This document shows positions 46,840 to 58,326 of a DNA stretch of 64,000 nucleotides, in pieces. The stretch is taken from the NCBI RefSeq assembly GCF_008831285.2, contig NW_022204507.1, positions 7,026,174 through 7,090,173 on the forward strand. Reading direction: 5' to 3'. Position 1 is the first letter of the stretch. Each line of letters starts with the position of its first letter. The notes beneath the pieces were generated by a model. That model did no database searches, had not been told where the DNA came from, and worked only from the letters and a program-made list of their open reading frames with translations. Source of the stretch: Nymphaea colorata. Its lineage: Eukaryota > Streptophyta > Magnoliopsida > Nymphaeales > Nymphaeaceae. Made by a program: the position numbers and the translations under genes.

Positions 46840-48750
46840 TGCAAATTCCAAGTATTTTTCAATTATTTTTAAATTCTCCTCTCTTTCGTTTAAATTTTCA
46901 AAGCATTGGGTTAATGGTGTTCTTTTATGCGTGACGACGCCTTCATATGTAATTGTGGTAAATGGTAAGGAGCGTGATGTTTTTAATGCCTAGCGTGGAC
47001 TTCGACAAGGTGATCCCATTTCTCCTTTCCTGTTTATTTTTCTGATGGAGATTCTTTTTGGGAAACTTCAATGGGAAAAATATTGAGGAGCTTTGAAGGT
47101 GCCAAGAGTTATTGGATACAATTTAATCTACCTTGCTTCCTTCTTTGCCAATGACATAATGTTGTGACTTGTGTTCAACTGCTGAAAAAGATTCTATTCT
47201 GGCAACCAAAGAAGTGTTTGCTGATTTTGCGGTAAATGCAGGTTTGGAAAAAACCACTCAAATTCCTGCAGTAAACTGCTCAAATTCCTGTTTTGTTGCT
47301 TTTCATGTGGAGATTTTAATGTTTGTTGAGTTTGAGCATATTTTGGGCTTGAAGGCGGTGCCCTTCCCTGTCTCCTATTTAGGGTTGCCACTGTTTACGG
47401 TCTCTCTCCTTGTTCAATATTGTGACCCCTTAAGTGAGAAGATCTTGAAGAAACTGGCGCTATGGAAAAGTAGATTACTTTCTTTCTAGGGTAAAGCATG
47501 TTTAATCATGCATGTTATTGAAAGTGTTACAGGATTTTGGATGAGATGCTTTAAGGTTCCTAATTCTGTTGTGAGAGATATCTCAAGAAAATGTGCATGT
47601 TTTTTTTGGGGGGAGCAAGAAGGAAGTAAGACACTTCATGCTATCAGTTGGCATCAATTGTGTGGTCATCTGAAAGAAGGAGGAGCAGGTTTTGTCAATC
47701 TATGGACATTTAATTCTGATCTTCTTCTATATCCTGCTAAAAATTCTATCTTAGCAACCTCTTTATGGTGTGCTTATGTAAAGTTGAAATATTTGGATTG
47801 TGACAGTCTTTGGACTTGTAGAAAAATTTCAAATATGTCATTGATTTGGGTATGGCAAATTCAATGGGATCTAGGGGATGGCAGGTAGACTAAGTCTTGG
47901 TTGGGCAACTGGGTAGGGATGCCAACGGATCGGATTCGGATCGGATACATCTTTAATCATATCTGCTTTTTCAGATATTCATATATTCGGATTCGAATTT
48001 GAATAAAGCGAAGTCATATGCGAATCCGAAATCTGATTTTACAATCTGAATTTGATCCGAATCCGATTTTTATATTTATATCCGAATCAGAATCCAAATT
48101 TTGAACTGGATTTTTCCATTTTTCAAGTATTAGATAGGTGATATTTGTATGAAAATGAATCCGATCCAAATCCATATCCAAATCCAATCCGATATTTATG
48201 TATATCCAAATCTGAATCCGATCGGATGCCATTTATTAAATCTGAATCCGATCCGATTTCTTAATCGGATATTAAATTTTTATCCATATCTGGTTTTTTC
48301 GGGTCGGATCGGTCGAATATCCGATTCAAATCGGATATATTGACATCCCTACAACTGGGGTTGAGGACTTTTGTCTTCTACAAGCAGATCAGGAAGAAGT
48401 AGACGACCTAATCATTTCTTGAAATGGTCTGTGCATGATATGCTTTTGACTTATCGAAATAGAGACTTAGCCCCTCCTAGATCGATCTGGATTAAGGGAA
48501 TGGTTGAGATGTCAAGACTCTCTGATTACAAAGATAATCTCTTATGGGGTCCTAAAATTATGAAAGTAATGCAGATTATGGACTTTTTATGAGGACATTA
48601 AAAAGAAGAGACCAATTTTAGAATGGAGAAAGTTGCTATAGTGTTGTAAAGCAATTCCTCGTGCTAAATGGTGTTGTTTTCTGACTTTAGAAAGGAGATT
48701 TTTCATGCAAGAAGGAATCAAACATTTTGGAATATCTATAGCCAATAGAT
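46840..48750 (+). pseudogene. LINE reverse transcriptase relic, split by a hAT MITE
   Basis: Non-LTR retrotransposon ORF2 remnant. VTTPSYVIVVNG and GLRQGDPISPFLF mark the RT fingers and palm, with TAG at 46991-46993 between them. The catalytic FADD box reads FAND at 47144-47155. Further on are FPVSYLGLPL, KLALWKSRLLSF, GKACLIMHVIESVTGFWMRC, FFWGEQEGS and GGAGFVNLWTFN, the usual C-terminal order. It resumes after the MITE at 48360 in weaker form and stops at the LTR at 48752. Endonuclease and ORF1 are missing. Confidence 0.8.
47914..48351. mobile_element. hAT-type MITE, 438 bp, with perfect 8-bp target duplication
   Basis: Termini TAGGGATGCCAACGGATC and GATATATTGACATCCCTA are inverted repeats. 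The direct flanks CAACTGGG at 47906-47913 and 48352-48359 are identical. The interior is built from GATCCGAATCCGATC-like and CGGATAT motifs in both orientations. No coding capacity. Confidence 0.9.
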
Positions 48751-48751
48751 G

Positions 48752-49151
48752 TGTCACATGCTGACTTTCTTCGGCCCATGCGGCCTGGTGATAGCACCTT
48801 CGTCGTAAGCCTAAAGGACTCAAGAGTTTGCGAAGTACTTGAGAATAACGTGGGCACAAGGAAATCAAAGATCGCAAGGAAATTTGAGGGATGCTCTTAC
48901 AATGAGCATAAATTGTACTGATCACAAGAGCGATGTAAGCAAATACGTTTGGAAAGAACTCACAGCTTTACTTACGTAGTATGGTTGAGGCCTGTTACTG
49001 GATTCAAATGCCGACCACCCAAAATACAAAATCCCTTATATGTACTTGGGACCGGTGGGAGGGTGCTCCATTACTGGTAAACAAAAGTGTAATCAAAGAT
49101 ATAGTAAGCAAAAGCAAAGTAAGCAAAAATAGATTCAGACTTAGGCGAACA
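48752..49151 (-). repeat. 3' LTR of chromovirus, about 400 bp
   Basis: On the minus strand it starts TGTTCGCCTAAG and ends GCATGTGACA, so it has TG...CA ends. It follows a purine-rich tract (minus strand TGAAGGGGAGAAGT) at 49152-49165, the expected polypurine tract. The 5' LTR is missing, so the boundaries rest on these motifs alone. Confidence 0.55.
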
Positions 49152-49234
49152 ACTTCTCCCCTTCAAATCATGCGCCGCCCTCGATGCCAACTATTGCATG
49201 GTACTTATGGACTTCTTCTGGATGTTGTTTCTTC

Positions 49235-49365
49235 AGTCGAAAGGCATACTCCCATGTCGGCTACTCCTCGTCTGCCCACTTGACTAAGTACTTCTTCGGC
49301 TCTCCAAGGCAATTGATTTTGTGCTGAAGAATCCGCTCCATTCGTCGATCCGCCGTTCGCTTTGT
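49235..49365 (-). pseudogene. Chromodomain of chromovirus integrase
   Basis: The frame reads ERILQHKINCLGEPKKYLVKW then ADEE, a TAG stop, PTWEYA, the standard chromodomain pattern YLVKW....TWE. One stop codon lies inside it. Confidence 0.75.
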
Positions 49366-49380
49366 TGATGATGGTGTTCT

Positions 49381-50445
49381 TTATAGGATCGGCTCCCGCT
49401 GTGGCATGCTCCTCTCTAGGTCTTCTTCATCAGCATGGAAGGGCTTCAAGTTGCAGACATGAAACACTGGATGTACTTTGAAGTCCAGTGGTAAGTTTAA
49501 CTTGTATGCTAGCTTGCTGATCTTCTTGATCATGATGAATAGTTGTTCGTACTTTCGTATCAGGACACAGTGTTTCTCACGAAAGATTCCTGTACGATCT
49601 TGGTACAGCTTCACGAGGACATGATCTCCAACTCTAAAATCTATAGATGTCACCTTTTGTCGGCCCATTTCTTCATCTTCTTGGCTGCCTTGTGCAAGAA
49701 CACCTTGGGTAGCTCCGTCTGCTCCTGCTAGTTTCTGATAAACTGAAAAGCGAATATGACCTTCCCTTTTCTTGAGCAACGAGAATGTGCAGCATCAACG
49801 ACTGTTGATCAGTGGCTATCTCGAATGGACTGTGCCCCGAAGACTCGCTCTTTCGTAAGTTGTAGCAGAATTGGGCTACATCAAGTAATTTCAGCCAATT
49901 TTTCTGATTTGTGCACACAAAGTGCCTAGCGATCAGTCTAGCCATCAGTTTGTGGGTGGAAGCTTGTTGAAAACAATAAGTCCAAGCCCAATAGTCAAAA
50001 CACTTATCGTCAAAACTTGCCTATGTAGATGGGCGTCACGATAGCTAACAATGCTTTTCGGCACACCCCAATACTTCACTATATTCTTCAGGAACAACTT
50101 TTCTATGTTCTTTGTAGGGCACTCCTTTGAGGTTGGGATGAATGTTGCATACTTGGAGAATCAATCCTCAACCATCAAGATAGAGCTGAGTCCATCAACC
50201 TTTGAGAGAGCAACATTGAAGTCCATGGATAGACTTTCCCGCGGATGCTTCGGAATATGAAGAGGTTCGAATGAGCCGGCAGTCTTATAATTGACTCCCT
50301 TGTCTTGATGACAGATGAGGCACGCCTTCACATAAGTCTCCACATCATCCTGCATTTGTGGCCAATAGTAGCCACGTTCAAGTAAGGCCAAGGTTCGCTC
50401 CTGGCCAGGATGGCCTGCCCACAAAGTATCATGGCACTCCTTCAA
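49381..50445 (-). pseudogene. Chromovirus integrase relic
   Basis: 50445-50161 has HDTLWAGHPGQERTLALLERG, CLICHQDKG (HHCC finger) and SMDFNVALSKVDG (first catalytic Asp; usually DFI.GLP). 49945-49673 has the NWLKLLDVAQFCYN region. 49779-49381 has FRVGDHVLVKL and LPLDFKVHPVFHVCNLKPFH, the GPY/F-type C-terminal part. The middle with the second Asp and the Glu is broken. Confidence 0.8.
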
Positions 50446-50869
50446 TAGTTCTCACCGAAGATTTCCCCACCTCGGTACAAATACTCGTCCACCTTGAGTG
50501 AGAAGGAGTCCATTCACAACCAAAATCTCCAGGTCTTGCATGTCTTAGCCAAGGCTACTAGATGCTTCATCGTAGAGTCTTGCTGCATGTCTTCATGAAT
50601 ACGTTCTAGAAGGTCACCCCTCTAGTTGCACTTTAGAAGCCCCTATTCACGTGGCCGCAAGCTTTGCCTTGCGACTCAGTGTGTCTACCCCCACTTGTAT
50701 TCCAACACGAAGTCAAACTCGGCCAGGAATTATTGCCAATGAGACTACTTGGGAAAGAACTTCTTCTGCATCTATAAGTAGCTTGTGGCTAGATTATCAG
50801 TCTTCACGACTGCGCTCCCAACAAATAGTGTCTCCATATACGAAGGTAGTGCACGATTGTAGTTATTTC
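50446..50869 (-). pseudogene. Chromovirus RNase H to integrase linker, degenerate
   Basis: No intact minus-strand frame, but it lies between RNase H and the integrase finger of the same element. The plus-strand frame here is not conserved. Confidence 0.45.
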
Positions 50870-51665
50870 TCATTCGTGCACAGTATAACGCTTCTCTGCT
50901 TCCATCAACTTTTGGCTCTCATAAGCGATTGGATGCCCCTCTTGCATCAATACACCGCCAATGGCAAAATCGGAAGCATCAGTGTGTACTTCAAAAGGTT
51001 TCAAGTGGTCAGGCAACTTATGCACAGCCTCTCTCACAAGTGCTCTCTTCAATTCTTCAAAGGCAACTTGGGCAGACTGCGTCCAAGCCCAAGTGGTGTT
51101 CTTCTTGAGCAAGTCAATGACAGGTGAAACAATTAGAGAATACCCCTCGATGAACCATATGTAATAGTTGGTCAATCCGAGGAAGGACCGCAACTCTGGT
51201 ACTGTAGTTGGCTAAGAAAACTGATCTCCTGTTTGCCAAAGAGACACTTCTCCTTTTTCACATAGAGATCATTCTCCTTTAATACTCCGAACACCGTCTG
51301 TAGATGACTGACATGCACCTGCATGCTGCGGCTAAAGACCATGATATCATCAAGATAGACTACCACGAACTTGTCAACGTATGGGCAGAAGATCTTGTTC
51401 ATTAGTGTTGAGAATGTTGTTGGTGCATGTCAACCTGAATGGCATAACTAAGGATTCATAAGCACCATAACGGGTGACACAAGTAGTCTTTGGTTCATCC
51501 CCTTCTACTATTCTGACTTGCCAATAGCTCGATAGCCCGATCAAAGATCCAACTTTGAAAAGATTCGTGCATTTCCCAACTGATCGAATAAGTCAACAAT
51601 GAGGACAGATACTTGTTCTTGATTGTTACCTTGTTCAATGTAGGATAGTGTTCGCACCCCTCTCC
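50870..51665 (-). pseudogene. Chromovirus RT and RNase H relic
   Basis: 51402-51172 encodes [17 protein letters not shown] (YLDD catalytic box) and KKEKCLFGKQEISFL. 51193-50870 has [22 protein letters not shown] and [17 protein letters not shown] (RNase H active-site Asp), then KRYTVHE. Upstream, 51500-51665 has NKVTIKNKY and FSKLDL with stops. Confidence 0.85.
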
Positions 51666-52185
51666 TTTTTCAAGGAGGTCGAAATGCGAGTCAGCAAAAT
51701 TCTTTTAAAATTGGGGTTTTGAGAAAATTTTCAAGAGAAAGGGATCCGCTCGTCGGTACGAGGTCCAACCGTTCCTGCCGCCTTTAACAGGGGTAATTAG
51801 ACCAAGGACTAAGGATCATTTGGATCATATACGAGTTATTGATGTAAGTCTTATATGCTTATGCATTGAGGTTTTGGATTCAAGAACTGAAATTCATTTT
51901 TTTGAATAAATGAATTTGAATATTGGGGGTTTTCAAGTTGGTTTAAAAACCTTTGTTTTGGTGTTATTTGAAACACATAATTCTTGAGGATTTTTGAAGA
52001 TTTGGAATTGAATTCTTTGTTGTGAACTCTAGATGATGACGATCATCTTATGATAAAAATTGATTTTGAACTCTTCTTTTGTCAAATCATGTGATTTGTA
52101 GAATTCATTCTTTTGAAAGAACATAGGTTCCAAATTGTTAGAAAACATGTTGTTTTTCAAATGCACTTTGGCCAAAAGATTATGA

Positions 52186-53523
52186 ATGCATTGCTTGTGT
52201 TTTCTTTTGAAGTTAAGTGAGGTTTACATATTCTCATTGCAATATGACTTGGTCACTTTTTGCAACTTAAATTTGAATCACTTAATTTCTTGAGAATGTG
52301 CATGTGGTGCTATTGATTTTGAGTGAAAGTGAATGCATGAAACGAGAATGGAAACTATATGGAACATTCATTCTTCTCTCTCTCATAATCCCTCAAGATT
52401 CATTCATATGAAACATACATTCTTCACCCCCTCATAATCTCTCAAAGTCCGTATTGCACATCATACAATCTATGCATGAAGATTGATTAAAATGTAGGAC
52501 TTTCTCTATATGTGCTCATTATATGATTAAGCACATGAATTAGAGATGTAGTCCATAAGCTTGAGGCTTGACATAAAATTATCAAAATGGTGAAAATATA
52601 TAAATGATGTCAAGTTAAATCTTTGAAATAGATGGGAGACGTGGAGGACATCCACTTTTGTCTCAAAATAGCTAAAAATCAGACATTGTGTTGATTTAAA
52701 TAGCTGAAAATTGTCGACATTGATTCCAATAAATATGTTGTTTCTTAGATGGAAATGACAAGTCTTTCAAATAGATTCAAATTCCAGATTTGATAGTAAT
52801 GAGATCATCAACTCTTTTGGATGATTCTAGGATAGTTGGTATTTCAAATACGTAAACTTTGACATTCTTAAACCAATTCCTATGAAACATGATCTGATTT
52901 CAACAACATACATACATCTTACGTATGGATTTGCTGAAATTAAGTAAAAATGAAATAAAAATGATTTATTGTCTTGCACTAGGAAAATCAATAAAAATGG
53001 CCCATTTCCTTAAAAACCGGTTTGAAAACATGTTCCAACCTGATTTTAAGGGAGGAATGTAATTTTTGACAAGAAATCGGATACATATATGTACATATAT
53101 AACAATGTATACATATACGTACCTTACTTTTCAAAATGAGATTTTATCAAGGGACCGCATGACTCATGAATCATGATGATTCGTGGCTGGGTTCTTTTAT
53201 GTAGGAAGATTGAAAACTTGTTTCAAATCTTCCCTACTACCTTGATTAATTAAATTGAAAGACATGAATCAAAATGACTGTGAATAAGAAAGAAAATAAA
53301 ACAATACTCAAGCTTATTCGTCCATCATTTCGCCATGCAAGGGTGAATCACATTCATAAAAACGTATCCATCCCTTATAGGCATTTTTATCATACGTGAT
53401 GTAGCAAAATCACTCTCTCACCGTGGGATTCTCTCATAGTAGGGAGTTCAAAATGGTATTAAGTTGATTCCTTTGAAAGGGACGTGGCCTTGGGGGCCAT
53501 TTCAAAATTTGATACTTGGGTTC
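52186..53523 (-). repeat. 1,338-bp tandem unit 1
   Basis: The unit starts at ATGCATTGCTTGTG and is repeated head to tail. It differs from unit 2 at few positions, for example TACATATTC for TACAAATTC and GAGATCATC for GAGATCGTC. Confidence 0.97.
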
Positions 53524-54861
53524 ATGCATTGCTTGTGTTTTCTTTTGAAGTTAAGTGAGGTTTACAAATTCTCATTGCAATATGACTTGGTCACTTTTTG
53601 CAACTTAAATTTGAATCACTTAATTTCTTTTGAATGTGCATGTGGTGCTATTGATTTTGAGTGAAAGTGAATGCATGAAACGAGAATGGAAACTATATGG
53701 AACATTCATTCTTCTCTCTCTCATAATCCCTCAAGATTCATTCATATGAAACATACATTCTTCACCCCCTCATAATCTCTCAAAGTCCGTATTGCACATC
53801 ATACAATCTATGCATGAAGATTGATTAAAATGTAGGACTTTCTCTATATGTGCTCATTATATGATTAAGCACATGAATTAGAGATGTAGTCCATAAGCTT
53901 GAGGCTTGACATAAAATTATCAAAATGGTGAAAATATATAAATGATGTCAAGTTAAATCTTTGAAATAGATGGGAGACGTGGAGGACATCCACTTTTGTC
54001 TCAAAATAGCTAAAAATCAGACATTGTGTTGATTTAAATAGCTGAAAATTGTCGACATTGATTCCAATAAATATGTTGTTTCTTAGATGGAAATGACAAG
54101 TCTTTCAAATAGATTCAAATTCCAGATTTGATAGTAATGAGATCGTCAACTCTTTTGGATGATTCTAGGATAGTTGGTATTTCAAATACGTAAACTTTGA
54201 CATTCTTAAACCAATTCCTATGAAACATGATCTGATTTCAACAACATACATACATCTTACGTATGGATTTGCTGAAATTAAGTAAAAATGAAATAAAAAT
54301 GATTTATTGTCTTGCACTAGGAAAATCAATAAAAATGGCCCATTTCCTTAAAAACCGGTTTGAAAACATGTTCCAACCTGATTTTAAGGGAGGAATGTAA
54401 TTTTTGACAAGAAATCGGATACATATATGTACATATATAACAATGTATACATATACGTACCTTACTTTTCAAAATGAGATTTTATCAAGGGACCGCATGA
54501 CTCATGAATCATGATGATTCGTGGCTGGGTTCTTTTATGTAGGAAGATTGAAAACTTGTTTCAAATCTTCCCTACTACCTTGATTAATTAAATTGAAAGA
54601 CATGAATCAAAATGACTGTGAATAAGAAAGAAAATAAAACAATACTCAAGCTTATTCGTCCATCATTTCGCCATGCAAGGGTGAATCACATTCATAAAAA
54701 CGTATCCATCCCTTATAGGCATTTTTATCATACGTGATGTAGCAAAATCACTCTCTCACCGTGGGATTCTCTCATAGTAGGGAGTTCAAAATGGTATTAA
54801 GTTGATTCCTTTGAAAGGGACGTGGCCTTGGGGGCCATTTCAAAATTTGATACTTGGGTTC
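53524..54861 (-). repeat. 1,338-bp tandem unit 2
   Basis: Length identical to units 1 and 3. The short open frame spanning each junction (53464-53664 here) recurs 1,338 bases later, so it reflects the repeat and not a gene. Confidence 0.97.
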
Positions 54862-56199
54862 ATGCATTGCTTGTGTTTTCTTTTGAAGTTAAGTGAGGTT
54901 TACAAATTCTCATTGCAATATGACTTGTTCACTTTTTGCAACTTAAATTTAAATCACTTAATTTCTTTTGAATGTGCATGTGGTGCTATTGATTTTGAGT
55001 GAAAGTGAATGTATGAAACGAGAATGGAAACTATATGGAACATTCATTCTTCTCTCTCTCATAATCCCTCAAGATTCATTCATATAAAACATACATTCTT
55101 CACTCCCTCATAATCTCTCAAAGTCCGTATTGCACGTCATACAATCTATGCATGAAGATTGATTAAAATGTAGGACTTTCTCTATATGTGCTCATTATAT
55201 GATTAAGCACATGAATTAGAGATGTAGTCCATAAGTTTGAGGCTTGACATAAAATTATCAAAATGGTGAAAATATATAAATGATGTCAAGTTAAATCTTT
55301 GAAATGGATGGGAGACGTGGAGGACATCCACTTTTCTCTCAAAATAGCTAAAAATCAGACATTGTGTTGATTTAAATAGCTGAAAATTGTCGACATTGAA
55401 TCCAATAAATATGTTGTTTCTTAGACGGAAATGACAAGTCTTTCAAATAGATTCAAATTCCAGATTTCATAGTAATGAGATCGTCAACTCTTTTGGATGA
55501 TTCTAGGATAGTTGGTATTTCAAATATGTAAACTTTGACATTCTTAAACCAATTCCTATGAAACATGATCTGATTTCAACAACATACATACATCTTACGT
55601 ATGGATTTGCTGAAATTAAGTAAAAATGAAATGAAAATGATTCATAGTCTTGCACTAGGAAAATCAATAAAAATGGCCCATTTCCTTAAAAACCGGTTTG
55701 AAAACATGTTCCAACCTGATTTTAAGGGAGGAATGTAATTTTTGACAAGAAATCGGATACATATATGTACATATATAACAATGTATACATATACGTACCT
55801 TACTTTTCAAAATGAGATTTTATCAAGGGACCGCATGACTCATGAATCATGATGATTCGTGGCTGGGTTCTTTTATGTAGGAAGATTGAAAACTTGTTTC
55901 AAATCTTCCCTACTACCTTGATTAATTAAATTGAAAGACATGAATCAAAATGACTGTGAATAAGAAAGAAAATAAAACAATACTCAAGCTTATTCGTCCA
56001 TCATTTTGCCATGCAAGGGTGAATCACATTCATAAAAACGTATCCATCCCTTATAGGCATTTTTATCATACGTGATGTAGCAAAATCACTCTCTCATCGT
56101 GGGATTCTCTCATAGTAGGGAGTTCAAAATGGTATTAAGTTGATTCCTTTGAAAGGGACGTGGCCTTGGGGCCCATTTCAAAATTTGATACTTGGGTTC
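54862..56199 (-). repeat. 1,338-bp tandem unit 3
   Basis: Slightly more diverged than units 1 and 2 (for example ATATAAAACAT, TTCACTCCCTC, GCACGTCAT). It ends at GGGTTCA where the single-copy leader sequence begins. Confidence 0.97.
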
Positions 56200-56754
56200 A
56201 TATTTAAGAAAAACCGACATATGCATGCATTATGCATTAACATGTACATTGAAGCGTAGGTTTCCCTTAGCTGGACATCATTCCCAGCCGTAAGCAAATG
56301 AAAATAAACCCTCCCACGAATTGCTGGAATTAAAGTAAATCAACAATAAGCTAAAGTAGAAGAGAAGTGAGTTAAGATCACCTACCTTGCGGTCGGTCTT
56401 GATGTTTGTCCTTCGTCTTCACTTGTTTTCTAACTCAAGCAATCCTAAGCAAGAATCCAACCATGGATTCAAGCTTAGCAAAGCTTGAATAGGAAATAGC
56501 TTGCTTGCTGGAATTTGGAGTGGTAAAGAGGGCTTCTCACCACGAAAATCCTAAGTAAGGGTTCACTTAAGCACCCTAACTTAGCAAAATCAATGGGGAG
56601 AATAGAAGAAAGTGAAGAAGAGAATGGGAGAAAAAGGGGAAGGGGGCTTGGACGAACCTCTTCTCTCTTCCTTGGCTTCTCCCTCCTAGCTCCTTGGCTG
56701 CAGCAATTTGATAGAATGCTCCAAAATTTCGTCCCCCCCCCCTTTGTGGCCAAG

Positions 56755-56780
56755 GGGAGGTTTATATAGAGGAGGAGGTG
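56755..56780 (-). promoter_or_regulatory. TATA box of minus-strand LTR-like copy
   Basis: The reverse complement reads CCTCCTCTATATAAACCTCC and matches 22985-23005. Transcription would run leftward through the tandem units. Confidence 0.5.
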
Positions 56781-56805
56781 GGTTCAACCACCTTCTTAAC
56801 TCACC

Positions 56806-56963
56806 TCCTTTCTTTTATATGCAAACAAGCTTTTATAATAATCTTTTTTACTTTTCTTCTCATTTTTTTTCCTTTCCGTACCAATTTTCTTTCAATTCCT
56901 TTCCTTTCTTGTTCCTTCCATCCACTAAACATTTCCTTAAGTTTCCCTCCATCTAAACATGGC
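56806..56963. mobile_element. Harbinger-type MITE end, truncated
   Basis: The right terminus CCCTCCATCTAAACATGGC is followed by TTA at 56964-56966, resembling the right end of the 44455-45251 element. The inner sequence is rich in TTTCCTTTCC. No left terminus was found. A further TTA plus GCTTTGTTTGGACATTCCC at 57030-57052 looks like another left end without partner. Confidence 0.45.
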
Positions 56964-57886
56964 TTAAAAGAGAAGGCCGAAGAACCCACTAGGTGGCAAG
57001 ACCTTAACCACTATGTTCGTCCAGCTATCTTATGCTTTGTTTGGACATTCCCTTCTATCCTTATATTTAGCGGTCATAGGCAAATGATCTAGTCATTAAA
57101 TATAGGAAACAACAAAAACATTTCAACCAAGCCTTCGATGCTACCTATTGCATGCCTTGCAAATCTAGTTATTTGCACCATACTGGTGCATGAATTTTCG
57201 AGTGTTAGTATGATTAAGGACTAAAATGCCCTTAATTCACATAGAAAAAGAAAACTTTTTGTAAAGACAAAATTGAAAATAGAAAAAAATTAAAAGACTA
57301 TAGAAGACATTTCTTTTTAATAAATTACCAAAATACCCTTCCATGCTTTACTCTCCAATCCTTGTTGCTAGAGTTGGCATTGGGCTGGCATGGCTGGTTC
57401 ATTCTTGGCTGCTAGAGCTGCTGGGTTAACTTCTTCGTGAGGCAGACGGACATGCTAGAATAAGTGGATGTAGGCAAGGTTTGATAAGGGCGTAGGCCCA
57501 TACTGAGGTCTGGACCATGAGACAGCCTCCTTGAAAGCGCCTATGGTGGCTCTTGTCAAGTGTGGCAGGTTGTAGCTGGTTCAAGGGTAGATAAATAGAT
57601 GCAGGTGAAGCCGGGACGACATCAACCCACTCCCCTTAAAATGGGCCTTCTTCTCAAGGCCTAACGAGTGGGCAACCTACCGGTGCACGTCTTCTTGCTT
57701 AATCCATGGTAGAAGGCCTGCCAATATCATGAGGTTGCCGAATATCATGCCAGTCGGCAAGTAGTGATTGCCTTGACTAGAGGGAGGCGTGAAGACACAT
57801 GAAGGATGCTCAGAGGGGGCTTTGACCATTTCTTCAATCTCGTATGCTTGCTAGTGGTGGTTGAAGCTGCCAACATGTAAGGTCAT
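56964..57886. other. No intact gene; possible decayed retroelement at 57360-57860
   Basis: 57360-57860 is GC-richer than its flanks, with ACCCACTCCCCTTAAAATGGGCC and a purine/pyrimidine pattern like decayed gypsy coding DNA. Stops occur in every frame. I could not assign a domain. Confidence 0.3.
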
Positions 57887-58070
57887 GGTGACTCTGGCTT
57901 TCAGAGTCACCCAGCCACTTAAGTACTATTGAATCTAGCATGACAGATATTTAAAAGAAAAACAAAGAAAAAAAAAAGATGAGCATTTTTTTGTTAACAC
58001 ATTTTTCTGTTCGTTTTTCTCTCAATCTTTATCTATTTTCAAAGAATGACCTTGGTTAGATGGTGGAGTC

Positions 58071-58072
<2 letters not shown>
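57887..58072. mobile_element. M1-family MITE, copy 5
   Basis: The left end GGTGACTCTGGCTTTCAGAGTCACC forms a hairpin. The inner GTTTTTCTCTCAA and GACCTTGGTTAGATGG are shared with other copies. It ends GGAGTCATTATATA, running into (AT)n at 58074-58113. Confidence 0.6.
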
Positions 58073-58113
<41 letters not shown>

Positions 58114-58119
<6 letters not shown>

Positions 58120-58326
58120 AGCTTTGGTTATTCCATCGGAAGCTGACAACAACTTGTCCACTTCATTCCAAAACTTCGCGGCTTTCAATTTTAGAAACAG
58201 CGCTACGGGAGGTTTGGCCTGAGGAGTACCATTCTCAGCTAAATCCTTGTCAGTATGTTCTTCCCATACTCGCCAGATACCGTCGCAAAAGAGATAACAT
58301 ACATACAAAGACACCTTCAAACCCAC
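58114..58326 (-). pseudogene. Orphan exon-like open segment, unknown protein
   Basis: Minus strand, open for about 70 codons from MGLKVSLYVCY to GITKAKG and ending at the (AT)n tract. The part from VWEEHTDKDLAENG through KPPVALFLKLKAAKFWNEVD has a coding-like composition, unlike its surroundings. No family recognised and no flanking exons found. It could be a captured exon or a retroelement gag fragment. Confidence 0.3.

Larger units (their letters stand above)
49152..51665 (-). mobile_element. Ty3/gypsy chromovirus, 5'-truncated
   Basis: Minus-strand order RT, RNase H, integrase, chromodomain, polypurine tract, 3' LTR. It is truncated at about 51665, just upstream of TLNKVTIKNKY (start of RT). 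Gag, protease, primer site and 5' LTR are missing. Chromoviruses carry a C-terminal chromodomain that targets integration to heterochromatin. Confidence 0.85.
51666..56800 (-). mobile_element. LTR-like sequence, minus orientation, with internal triplication
   Basis: Reverse orientation of the sequence at 22955-26895. The TATA box (minus TCTATATAAACC) is at about 56762-56773. The leader runs to 56200, then three 1,338-bp units, then 52185-51690 with an end that reads, on the minus strand, GAGCGGATCCC ... CCCCAATTTTAAAAG ... GACTCGCATTTCGACC. This looks like the downstream end of a large LTR, but I could not identify the primer site. It abuts the truncated chromovirus RT at about 51665 and a MITE end at 56800. 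Confidence 0.5.

Noticed and set aside
53464-55002. Two nearly identical 66-codon open frames
   Set aside because: They recur because of the 1,338-bp tandem repeat and span the unit junction. No domain and no conservation beyond the repeat.
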